Source of the DNA: Solimonas soli DSM 21787
GTDB taxonomy: Bacteria; Pseudomonadota; Gammaproteobacteria; Nevskiales; Nevskiaceae
NCBI RefSeq assembly: GCF_000474945.1
Contig: NZ_AXDW01000007.1
Coordinates: forward strand, 62,001-126,000
Length of the DNA: 64,000 nucleotides
Reading direction: 5' to 3'
Shown here: one piece after another, positions 36,032 through 43,718 of the stretch
Position numbering within the stretch: position 1 is the first letter of the stretch
How the letters are laid out: the number at the start of each line of letters is the position of its first letter
Position numbers and translations under genes: made by a program
Notes under the pieces: generated by a model
The model's input: the letters and a program-made list of their open reading frames with translations, nothing else
Databases searched by the model: none
What the model was told of the DNA's origin: nothing

Positions 36032-37531
36032 ATGAAATCGACGCTGGGCCTGCGTTTCGGGCAGTCGCTGACGATGACGCCGGCATTGCAGCAGGCCATC
36101 CGCCTGCTGCAACTGTCGAGCCTCGACCTGCAGCAGGAGATCGAGCAGGCACTCGAATCGAACATCCTCCTCGAGCGCGAGGAAGGTGCCGAGCCGCTCG
36201 AAGCGGAAATTCCCGCCGGGGCCGAGGCCGTCGCCGAGAGCGAAGCCGCGACCGCCGCCAGCGACGCGTCCGGCGATCCGCAGAGCCTCGAGCTCGGACG
36301 CGACAACGCGGAAATTCCGTCGGAGATGCCGGTCGACGCCGACTGGGGCGACATCTTCGACGAGAGCAGCGCCGGCGCCGGCAAGAGCAGCAGCGGCGGC
36401 GACGATGATGAGCTGCGCGACTTCCTCGAAGCGAACCTGCACAGCCGCAAGAGCCTGCACGAGCATCTGCTCGAACAGGCGCGCGCGGCGCCGTTCACGA
36501 TGCGCGAAGCGGAGCTCGCCGAGCACCTGCTCGATTCGATCAACGACGACGGTTACCTCGCGGACTGGCCGGAGCTGTCGGCACGCCTGCAGGCCGAGTT
36601 CGAGGCGACGCCGGCCGAGCTGGAAGCGGTGCTGCAGAAGATCCAGGACTTCGAGCCGACCGGCGTCGCCGCGCGCGATCTCGGCGAGTGCCTGCGCCTG
36701 CAGCTCGAACTGATGCCGGCGCGCACGCCCGGCATCAATGCCGCGCTGAAGCTGGTCGACGAGCAGCTGAATCTGCTGGCCCGCCGCGATCCCGCCCTGC
36801 TGGCGCGCGCCACCGGCCTGCCGTCCGCCGAAATCGAAACCGCGCTGGCCCTGATCAAGACCCTGCAGCCGCATCCGGGGCGCCCGTTCCAGGCCCACGA
36901 GCCGGATTACGTCACGCCGGATGTCTTTGTTTCAAAAAAGAATGGCCGCTGGATCGTGGGCCTGAACCCGGAACACACGCCGCGCCTGCGCCTGAACAAC
37001 CAGTACCAGAGCATGATTCGCCGCGCCGACAGCTCGCGCGACCAGCTGGTCCTCAAGCAGCACCTGCAGGAAGCCCGCTACTTTCTCAACAGCCTCGAGG
37101 CGCGCAACGAAACTCTGTTGCGGGTCGCACAGTCCATAGTTGAAGAGCAGCGCGCTTTCTTGGATTATGGACCCGAAGCGATGCGCCCGATGGTTTTGCG
37201 CGACATCGCCGAGCAGCTGGGCATACATGAATCGACCGTATCGAGAGCCACAGCGAACAAATACATGCTCACGCCGCGTGGGCTGTACGAACTCAAGTTT
37301 TTCTTCTCCAGCCACGTCCAGACCACGGGCGGCGGCGTCGCTTCCGCAACTGCCATCCAGGCCATGATCAAACGCATGATCTCGGCCGAGGACACTGCGC
37401 GCCCGCTTTCCGACGCGACCCTGTCGGAACTGCTCTTGAAAGAAGGCATACAGGTTGCAAGAAGAACCGTAGCGAAGTACCGCGAAGGCCTGGGGATACC
37501 CCCCTCGCACGAGCGCAAACCGCCGGGATGA
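36032..37531 (+). CDS. rpoN: RNA polymerase sigma-54 factor
   Basis: Sigma-54, 499 residues, directs transcription from -24/-12 promoters with AAA+ activators. Region I opens MKSTLGLRFGQSLTMTPALQ and is Gln/Leu-rich. Region II is acidic (about residues 50-120). Region III has the core-binding part and the helix-turn-helix near AEQLGIHESTVSRATANKYM. The C-terminal RpoN box ARRTVAKYRE is intact. It heads the nitrogen-PTS cluster, with hpf 48 bases downstream. Confidence 0.98.
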   Translation: MKSTLGLRFGQSLTMTPALQQAIRLLQLSSLDLQQEIEQALESNILLEREEGAEPLEAEIPAGAEAVAESEAATAASDASGDPQSLELGRDNAEIPSEMPVDADWGDIFDESSAGAGKSSSGGDDDELRDFLEANLHSRKSLHEHLLEQARAAPFTMREAELAEHLLDSINDDGYLADWPELSARLQAEFEATPAELEAVLQKIQDFEPTGVAARDLGECLRLQLELMPARTPGINAALKLVDEQLNLLARRDPALLARATGLPSAEIETALALIKTLQPHPGRPFQAHEPDYVTPDVFVSKKNGRWIVGLNPEHTPRLRLNNQYQSMIRRADSSRDQLVLKQHLQEARYFLNSLEARNETLLRVAQSIVEEQRAFLDYGPEAMRPMVLRDIAEQLGIHESTVSRATANKYMLTPRGLYELKFFFSSHVQTTGGGVASATAIQAMIKRMISAEDTARPLSDATLSELLLKEGIQVARRTVAKYREGLGIPPSHERKPPG

Positions 37532-37579
37532 CCGGCGCCATGTAGCAGTCTGGCTTCACAGCCGAGAAGGAGTGGATCG

Positions 37580-37900
37580 ATGAACCTGAATATCTCTGGT
37601 CACCATGTCGACGTCACCGCCCCGATGCGCGATTACGTGCTCACCAAGCTCAAGCGACTCGAACGACACTTCGACCATCTGATTTCAGCTGAAGTCATCC
37701 TCTCCGTCGAAAAGCTCAACCAGCGCGCCGAAGCCACGGTGCACGCCAGCGGCACCAACCTGCACGCGGCCGCCACGCAGGAAGACATGTACGCCGCCAT
37801 CGACCTGCTCGCCGACAAGCTCGACCAGCAGACGCGCCGGCACAAGGAAAAGCTGCGCGACCATCATCAGAAGGAAGCCCACAAGCGCATGGCGCTTTGA
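37580..37900 (+). CDS. hpf: Ribosome hibernation promoting factor (short form)
   Basis: Binds 30S subunits in slow growth and helps form inactive ribosome dimers. The 106-residue product begins MNLNISGHHVDVTAPMRDYV, followed by KLKRLERHFDHLI, and later has HASGTNLHAAATQEDMYAAI. The lack of the C-terminal dimerisation domain makes it the short form, as is usual when rpoN lies upstream. A GAAGGAG Shine-Dalgarno lies before the start. Confidence 0.97.
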   Translation: MNLNISGHHVDVTAPMRDYVLTKLKRLERHFDHLISAEVILSVEKLNQRAEATVHASGTNLHAAATQEDMYAAIDLLADKLDQQTRRHKEKLRDHHQKEAHKRMAL

Positions 37901-37936
37901 GTAGAATCGGCCCCGGATCAAACCGGTGTCCAAGGC

Positions 37937-37961
37937 CCGGCCCCTGAGGCCGGGTTTTTTG
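37937..37961 (+). terminator. Intrinsic terminator after hpf
   Basis: CCCGGCC and GGCCGGG (37937-37943 and 37949-37955) form a stem followed by six T. The downstream ptsN may thus need its own promoter in 37962-38153 or rely on read-through. Confidence 0.85.
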
Positions 37962-38153
37962 TTATTGAGGCGGCAACAACGAATCCGGAAAAGCGGTCCG
38001 GATTCCGCCGCGCGGCGTGCCCCGGCACCGTGCGCGCGGGCCGTCTCCATCACGTCGGAGCCTGTTTGCGATCGATACGGCCACCGCGACCGCGGGTCCG
38101 GATCGAATTCACGTGCGTTGTGGCCGGACCCATAAAAGAGGAATCCCCAAAAC

Positions 38154-38612
38154 ATGAAAATCGCCGAGATTCTCTCCGCGGACCGTGTCAGCCTCGGACA
38201 CACTTTCACCAGCAAGAAGAAAGCCCTCGAAGAACTCTCGCAAACGCTCGCGCGCGGCCTCGACGGCGTGACGGCGACCGATGTCCTCGCCAGCCTCACG
38301 GCCCGCGAGAAGCTCGGCAGCACCGGGCTCGGCCACGGCGTGGCGATTCCGCATGGCCGTCTCGCCGGCATCGGCGGCAGCATCGGCGCCTTCATGCGCC
38401 TCAAGCATCCGCTCGACTACGAGGCGCACGACGGCCATCCGGTCGACCTGATGTTCGGCCTGCTGGTGCCGCAGGGCGCGACCGAGGCGCACCTCAAGCA
38501 TCTCGCGGCGATCGCCGAGATGTTCTCCGATGAAGCCTTCTGCAAGAAGGCCCGCGAAGCGGCCGACGACAAGGCGCTGTTCCAGGTCATCAGCGACTAC
38601 GCGCCGGCCTGA
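38154..38612 (+). CDS. ptsN: Nitrogen PTS EIIA component
   Basis: Regulatory phospho-acceptor of the nitrogen PTS, 152 residues. The active His is in STGLGHGVAIPHGRL (His 67). LKHPLDYEAHDGHPVDLMFG and the C-terminal KHLAAIAEMFSDEAFCKKAR are typical. It receives phosphate from HPr and usually controls potassium and nitrogen functions. It lies in the cluster with rpoN, hprK, rapZ and the HPr/EI genes. Confidence 0.96.
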   Translation: MKIAEILSADRVSLGHTFTSKKKALEELSQTLARGLDGVTATDVLASLTAREKLGSTGLGHGVAIPHGRLAGIGGSIGAFMRLKHPLDYEAHDGHPVDLMFGLLVPQGATEAHLKHLAAIAEMFSDEAFCKKAREAADDKALFQVISDYAPA

Positions 38613-38646
38613 GCGGATCGCGCAGCCACGCCGGCGGAGCCGCGCC

Positions 38647-39222
38647 GTGCCCGAGCCGAGCACCACCGTCACCCTGCACGGCGTCTTCATGCGGGTGCAC
38701 GGCACCGGCGTGCTGCTGAGCGGCGCCAGCGGCGTCGGCAAGAGCGAGGTGGCCCTGGAATTGCTGGCGCGCGGCCACCAGCTGGTCGCCGACGACGCCG
38801 TCGATTTCGTGCTGCGCCGCGGCCATGTCGTCGGCCGCGCGCCGCGCCTGCTGCGCGGCTTCCTCGAGGCGCGCAGCCTCGGCATCCTCAACATCGCGCG
38901 CCTCTACGGCGCCCCCAGCATCGCCGGCCGCAGCAGGCTCGACCTGGTGCTGCGCCTGGAAGCCCCGCGCGAGGTCTGGGACAGCGGCCTCGAACGCCTC
39001 GGCGGGCGGCGCAGCGTCGCGCGCATTCTCGGCATCGAGCTGCCGGAGATCACCATCCCGATCCGCCTCGGGCATAATCTCGCCGTACTCGTCGAAGCCG
39101 CATGCCGCGACCTGCAGCTGCGCCTCGCCGGCTACCGCGCCGACGACGATCTGGTGCAACGGCAGTCGCGCGAGATCCGCAAGCAGGAACAGCGCGAACA
39201 ACACGAGAACGATACGCCGTGA
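38647..39222 (+). CDS. hprK: HPr kinase/phosphorylase, kinase domain only
   Basis: Phosphorylates and dephosphorylates HPr at a regulatory Ser. The 191-residue product has HGTGVLLSGASGVGKSEVAL with the P-loop at residues 26-33, RGHQLVADDAVDF, and the family signature SLGILNIARLYG. Full-length HprK is about 310 residues with the P-loop near 155, so the whole N-terminal domain (about 125 residues) is absent. The ptsN stop is only 34 bases upstream, so no room remains for it. Start is GTG 38647. Kinase-only forms are known from alphaproteobacteria. Its likely target here is HPr, whose KSIMG Ser site is present. Confidence 0.86.
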   Translation: MPEPSTTVTLHGVFMRVHGTGVLLSGASGVGKSEVALELLARGHQLVADDAVDFVLRRGHVVGRAPRLLRGFLEARSLGILNIARLYGAPSIAGRSRLDLVLRLEAPREVWDSGLERLGGRRSVARILGIELPEITIPIRLGHNLAVLVEAACRDLQLRLAGYRADDDLVQRQSREIRKQEQREQHENDTP

Positions 39223-39330
39223 CGCCCGCGACCCCACGCTTGAATCGCCTTTCCCTCACGGTGCCGGCGGCACTCCCCGCTCCCGCCGCGCGGACGCGGG
39301 ACCGGGGCGGCCGCTGACGCGGCCCGGCCT

Positions 39331-40209
39331 ATGAAACTCGCCTTCATCAGCGGCCTGTCCGGCTCCGGCAAGACGGTGGCTCTCAAGCAGTACGAGGACA
39401 TCGGCTATTACTGCATCGACAATCTGCCGCTGCAACTGGTCAGCATCTTCATCCGCCGCGCCTTGAAGCGCAGCGACGGCCGCTACGAGCGCCTGGCGAT
39501 CGGCATCGATGCGCGCGAGAGCGCACACGAGATCGCGCGCTTCCCGAAGTACCTCGAATCGCTGCGCACCAAGGGCATCGAAGTCAGCGTGCTGTTCCTG
39601 CGCGCCGAGGATTCGGTGCTGCTGCAGCGCTATTCGGAAACGCGCCGCCGCCATCCGCTGGCGCAGGGCGACTGCCCGCTGTCCGAGGCGATCCGCCGCG
39701 AACGTCAGCTGCTGGCGCCGATCGCCAATGCCGCCGACGCGACGATCGACACCTCGCAGAAGAACCTGCACGCGCTGCGCGAGGAGATCCAGGGCCTGGT
39801 GCCCGGCAGCGGCGGCAAGCTGTCGCTGATGTTCATGTCCTTCGGCTTCAAGAACGGCATTCCCGAGGACGCCGATTTCGTCTTCGACATCCGCATCCTG
39901 CCGAACCCGCACTGGGAGCCCGAGCTGCGCAAGCTGACCGGCCGCGACGCCGCCGTCGCGCAATGGCTCGACGGCCACGAGGCGACCGGCCGGCTGTTCG
40001 CCGACATCAGCGCCTTCCTCGAACGCTGGCTGCCGGAATACCAGAAGCAGGACCGCGCCTACCTGACGGTGGCCATCGGCTGCACCGGCGGCCAGCATCG
40101 CAGCGTCTACTTCGTCGAGAAGCTCGGCGAGCGCTTCCGCGGCCACATCGAGAACCTGACGATCCGCCATCGCGAGCTGTGGGCGCCGGCGGCCGGCACG
40201 CGCGCATGA
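39331..40209 (+). CDS. rapZ: RNase adapter protein RapZ
   Basis: Nucleotide-binding protein of 292 residues. In enteric bacteria it guides RNase E to small RNA GlmZ and so tunes cell-wall precursor synthesis. Walker A is GLSGSGKT at residues 8-15, followed by GYYCIDNLPLQLV, DARESAHEIARFP and LFLRAEDSVLLQRYSETRRR. The C-terminal GCTGGQHRSVYFVEKLGERF is conserved. It overlaps the next gene by four bases. Confidence 0.97.
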   Translation: MKLAFISGLSGSGKTVALKQYEDIGYYCIDNLPLQLVSIFIRRALKRSDGRYERLAIGIDARESAHEIARFPKYLESLRTKGIEVSVLFLRAEDSVLLQRYSETRRRHPLAQGDCPLSEAIRRERQLLAPIANAADATIDTSQKNLHALREEIQGLVPGSGGKLSLMFMSFGFKNGIPEDADFVFDIRILPNPHWEPELRKLTGRDAAVAQWLDGHEATGRLFADISAFLERWLPEYQKQDRAYLTVAIGCTGGQHRSVYFVEKLGERFRGHIENLTIRHRELWAPAAGTRA

Positions 40210-40613
40210 ACGTCGGCGTCCTGCTCGTCACGCACGGCAAGCTCGGGCATTACCTGCTCGACACGCTGCGCGACATGATGGGCGAGCTGCCGCTCGCCGC
40301 CGACGTGCTCGAGGTGCGGCGCGTGCAGGCGCACGAGGTGCTGATCACGCAGGGCCGCAAGATGATCGAGCGGCTCGATGGCGGCGGCGGCGTGCTGATG
40401 CTCACCGATGCCTTCGGCTCGACGCCGAGCAACATCGCTAACAAGCTCGCGCAAGGCGGCAACGTCGAGGTCGTCGCCGGCCTCAACCTGCCGATGCTGA
40501 TCCGCATCTTCAATTACCCCAAGCTCGCGCTGCCGGCGATGGCGAAGAACGCCGTCGAAGGCGGCACGCGCGGCATCATGCTGTGCCAGCGCCCCGCGGC
40601 GCCGGAATCCTGA
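40206..40613 (+). CDS. PTS EIIA-Man family protein
   Basis: A 135-residue EIIA of the mannose type. MNVGVLLVTHGKLGHYLLDT contains the phosphorylated His 10, and VLMLTDAFGSTPSNIANKLA is the conserved second segment. No EIIB, EIIC or EIID partner for sugar transport is nearby, so it is probably regulatory, as in other rpoN-PTS clusters. The start overlaps the rapZ stop (ATGA), and ptsH follows 13 bases downstream. Confidence 0.93.
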   Translation: MNVGVLLVTHGKLGHYLLDTLRDMMGELPLAADVLEVRRVQAHEVLITQGRKMIERLDGGGGVLMLTDAFGSTPSNIANKLAQGGNVEVVAGLNLPMLIRIFNYPKLALPAMAKNAVEGGTRGIMLCQRPAAPES

Positions 40614-40626
40614 TCGGGAGACATTC

Positions 40627-40893
40627 GTGGAACGCACCGTGCCCATCGTCAATATGCTCGGCCTGCATGCGCGGGCCGCGGCGCGGCTCGTCACGCTGGC
40701 CTCCAAGTTCGAGTCGGACGTGCGCATCCGCAAGGACGGCCGCGAAGTCAGCGGCAAGTCGATCATGGGCGTGATGATGCTCGCCGCCGCCAAGGGCTCG
40801 AACATCACGCTGATCGCCGAAGGCCCCGACGAGGCGCAGGCGCTCGACGAGCTGGTGGCGCTGATCGCCAACAAGTTCGATGAAGAAGCGTGA
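40627..40893 (+). CDS. ptsH: Phosphocarrier protein HPr
   Basis: An 88-residue phosphocarrier. The His phosphorylated by enzyme I is in NMLGLHARAAARLV (His 14), and the Ser used by HprK is in SGKSIMGVMMLAAA (Ser 45). The start codon is GTG with GGGAG upstream. A gap of 115 bases to ptsI holds imperfect ATCACC-type repeats. Confidence 0.97.
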   Translation: MERTVPIVNMLGLHARAAARLVTLASKFESDVRIRKDGREVSGKSIMGVMMLAAAKGSNITLIAEGPDEAQALDELVALIANKFDEEA

Positions 40894-41008
40894 TGGGCGA
40901 TTGATGATGAGTGGTTGACAGCCAGATCGCTTGAAGCCCGGAAAAAAGCATGTCGTCCCTGACCCATCACCAATCACCGAGCACCGATCACGGCGCGCGG
41001 AGCGCGCC

Positions 41009-42742
41009 ATGAGCCTCTGGCTGTCCGGCATCGGCGTCTCGCGCGGCATCGCCGTGGCGCGCGTGCAGAAGCTGCACGCCGGCGATCTCGACATCCCCGA
41101 GCGCACGCTCGACGCCGGCGATCTCGAAGGCGAGGTCACGCGCTTCGTCGGCGCGCAGCGGCATGCGCGCGAGCAGCTGCACGAAGTGCGCGACAAGATC
41201 CCGGCCGGCACGCCGAGCGACGTCGCCGCCTTCATCGACACGCACATCCTGATGCTCGATGACCGCTCGATCACCGATACCACGATCGCGCACATCCGCC
41301 AGCAGCACATCAACGCCGAGGCGGCGCTGCGCAGGACGCGCGACGCGCTGATCGACGTCTTCGAGCGCATGGACGATCCCTACCTGCGCACGCGCCGCGA
41401 CGACGTCGAACACGTCTGCGCGCGCATCCTGCGCGTGCTGCTGAAATCCGAGCGCCAGCTGCCGGCGAAGGGCGACGGCGTCGAACCGTTCGTCATCGTC
41501 GCCGACGACATCACGCCGGCCGACATCATCCTGCTCGCGCAGCAGCACGTCGCCGCCTTCGTCACCGAATACGGCGGGCCGCTGTCGCACACGGCGATCC
41601 TGGCGCGCAGCCTCGGCATCCCGGCCATCGTCGGCCTGCGCGACGCGCGCCGCCTGCTGCGCGAAGGCGAGCTGGTCATCGTCGACGGCGAAGCGGGTCA
41701 CGTGCTGGTGACACCGGACGACATCGCCCTCGATTTCTACCGCGCCAAGCAGCGCAGCCAGGCGCAGTACCGCGCCGGCCTCGTCCGCTTCAAGGGCCGC
41801 GCCGCCGTCTCGCGCGACGGCATGCCGATCCGTCTGCTCGCCAACATCGAACTGCCCGAGGACGCGCGGGTCGCCGAGGAGAACGGCGCCGAGGGCGTCG
41901 GCCTGTACCGCACCGAATTCCTCTACATGAACCGCAAGGACCTGCCGAGCGAGGAAGAGCAATACGATGCCTACGCGCGCATCGTCTCGGCGGTGTCGGG
42001 GCCGATCACGCTGCGCACGCTCGATCTCGGCGCCGACAAGCAGGTCGACTCCGGCCGCAGCCCCGGCCCGACGCCGAACAATCCGGCGCTGGGCCTGCGC
42101 GCGATCCGCCTGTGCCTGAAGGAGCCCGAGCTGTTCCATACGCAGCTGCGCGCCCTGCTGCGCGCATCGGCGCTCGGTCGCGTGCAGATCATGCTGCCGA
42201 TGATCTCCAACCTGCAGGAGTTCCGGCAGGCCTGCGCGGCGATCGCGGCGACCCGCGACGAGCTGCTCGGCGAGGGCCATGCCGTCGCCGCCGACGTGCC
42301 GGTCGGCGCCATCATCGAGGTGCCGGCGGCGGCGCTGGCCTCGCCGATGCTGGCGCGCCACGCGCGCTTCTTCTCGATCGGCACCAACGACCTGATCCAG
42401 TACACCCTGGCGATCGACCGCGTCGACGACGAGGTCAACTATCTCTACGACCCGCTGCACCCCGCCGTGCTGCAGCTGATCCGCCGCACGATCGAGGCCG
42501 GCGACGGCGCCGGCATCCCGGTGGCGATGTGCGGCGAGATGGCCGGCGATCCCAAGTACACGCGCCTGCTGCTCGGCCTCGGCCTCACCGAATTCTCGAT
42601 GCATCCGGCCAGCGTGCTGGAGATCAAGCGCATCATCATCGATTCCGACGTCGGCCGTCTGCGTCGCGCCGTCGCCGAGCTGCTGCACGGCACCGACCTG
42701 CAGGAGCTGCGCGACCGCATCGCGGCGCTCGACGAGATCTGA
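41009..42742 (+). CDS. ptsI: Phosphoenolpyruvate-protein phosphotransferase (enzyme I)
   Basis: Transfers phosphate from PEP to HPr, 577 residues. The start LSGIGVSRGIAVARVQKL, the active His 194 in GGPLSHTAILARSLGIPA, GLYRTEFLYM, and SIGTNDLIQYTLAIDR are all present, with the C-terminal AMCGEMAGDPKYTRLLLGLG. No GAF domain precedes it, so it is the plain EI, not PtsP. ATG 41009 is chosen because GGAG lies six bases upstream; the frame continues to an ATG at 40931 without family likeness. It is the last gene of the cluster before the urea island. Confidence 0.96.
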   Translation: MSLWLSGIGVSRGIAVARVQKLHAGDLDIPERTLDAGDLEGEVTRFVGAQRHAREQLHEVRDKIPAGTPSDVAAFIDTHILMLDDRSITDTTIAHIRQQHINAEAALRRTRDALIDVFERMDDPYLRTRRDDVEHVCARILRVLLKSERQLPAKGDGVEPFVIVADDITPADIILLAQQHVAAFVTEYGGPLSHTAILARSLGIPAIVGLRDARRLLREGELVIVDGEAGHVLVTPDDIALDFYRAKQRSQAQYRAGLVRFKGRAAVSRDGMPIRLLANIELPEDARVAEENGAEGVGLYRTEFLYMNRKDLPSEEEQYDAYARIVSAVSGPITLRTLDLGADKQVDSGRSPGPTPNNPALGLRAIRLCLKEPELFHTQLRALLRASALGRVQIMLPMISNLQEFRQACAAIAATRDELLGEGHAVAADVPVGAIIEVPAAALASPMLARHARFFSIGTNDLIQYTLAIDRVDDEVNYLYDPLHPAVLQLIRRTIEAGDGAGIPVAMCGEMAGDPKYTRLLLGLGLTEFSMHPASVLEIKRIIIDSDVGRLRRAVAELLHGTDLQELRDRIAALDEI

Positions 42743-42788
42743 AGCCGCAAGCGCGCGCGGCGGACGATCCGGCGGCGGCGCGGCGCGC

Positions 42789-43718
42789 CTACTGCGCGAG
42801 AATGCGCACCGCGCGCGCCGTCGCCGAGGCGCGGTTCTCGACGCCGAGTTTCTCGAACACCTGTTCGAGATGCTTGTTCACCGTGCGCGGACTGATGCCG
42901 AGGATTTCGCTGACGTCGCGATTCGACTTGCCGCGGCTGATCCACAGCAGCACCTCGGCCTCGCGCTGCGTCAGGCTGAGCGTGCTTTGCAGCAGCCGGG
43001 TCTGCTGCTGCAGCAGCTGTTCCGGGCTGCTCGCCTCGCGCAGGCGGTAGAGGAACTCGTCCGGCCCGGTCGAGCTGACGAAGGAGAATTCGAGGCGGCG
43101 CCCGTCGCCGGTGCCGAGCAGCAGCTGCGGCGCGCCTTCCTCGCGCAGCGCCGCGAACTGCTGCGACACTTCGGCGGAGAAGCGCGGCGTCTCGCCGCCG
43201 CTCGGCAGCAGATCGACGAGCAGGCGCTCGGCGCGCGGCGTGCACCACAGCAGGCGGCCGCCACGATCGGTCGAAAGCAGGAAACGCCCGGTCGCGTCGA
43301 GCGCGCTGCGCGAGGCGTGCGCGCTGCGCGCGTTGGCGAGATGCACGCGAATGCGCGCCAGCAGCTCGTCGACGACGATCGGCTTGGTCACGTAGTCGAC
43401 GCCGCCGGCCTGCAGGCCGCGCACCACGTCCTCGGTTTCCGACAGGCCGGTCATGAAGATCACCGGCACGTGCGACAGCAGCTTCTCGCGCTTGATGCGC
43501 CGGCAGGTCTCGAAACCGTCGAGGCCCGGCATCACCGCATCCATGAGCACGAGATCGGGCGTGATCTCGTCGAGCAGCGCCAGGCAGCTCTCGCCGCCGT
43601 TGGCGACCAGCACGGTGATGCCGGCGCCCTCCAGCGTGTCGGTCAACAGGCTCAGGCTCTCCGGCGTGTCGTCGACCGCCAGCACGATGTCGCGCCGGCC
43701 GCTCTGCGCGGCGTTCAT
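42789..43718 (-). CDS. Response regulator with REC and LuxR-type HTH domains
   Basis: A 309-residue regulator. The receiver phospho-acceptor is Asp 60 in PDLVLMDAVMPGLDGFETCR, and the Lys is in DYVTKPI. A middle PAS-like part (about residues 135-235) follows, then the LuxR helix-turn-helix SLTQREAEVLLWISRGKSNR and ILGISPRTVNKHLEQVFEKL. It overlaps the hybrid kinase gene by four bases and so is its likely partner. Position at the end of the urease operon and opposite the urt genes points to control of urea uptake or hydrolysis genes. Confidence 0.9.
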   Translation of the reverse strand: MNAAQSGRRDIVLAVDDTPESLSLLTDTLEGAGITVLVANGGESCLALLDEITPDLVLMDAVMPGLDGFETCRRIKREKLLSHVPVIFMTGLSETEDVVRGLQAGGVDYVTKPIVVDELLARIRVHLANARSAHASRSALDATGRFLLSTDRGGRLLWCTPRAERLLVDLLPSGGETPRFSAEVSQQFAALREEGAPQLLLGTGDGRRLEFSFVSSTGPDEFLYRLREASSPEQLLQQQTRLLQSTLSLTQREAEVLLWISRGKSNRDVSEILGISPRTVNKHLEQVFEKLGVENRASATARAVRILAQ

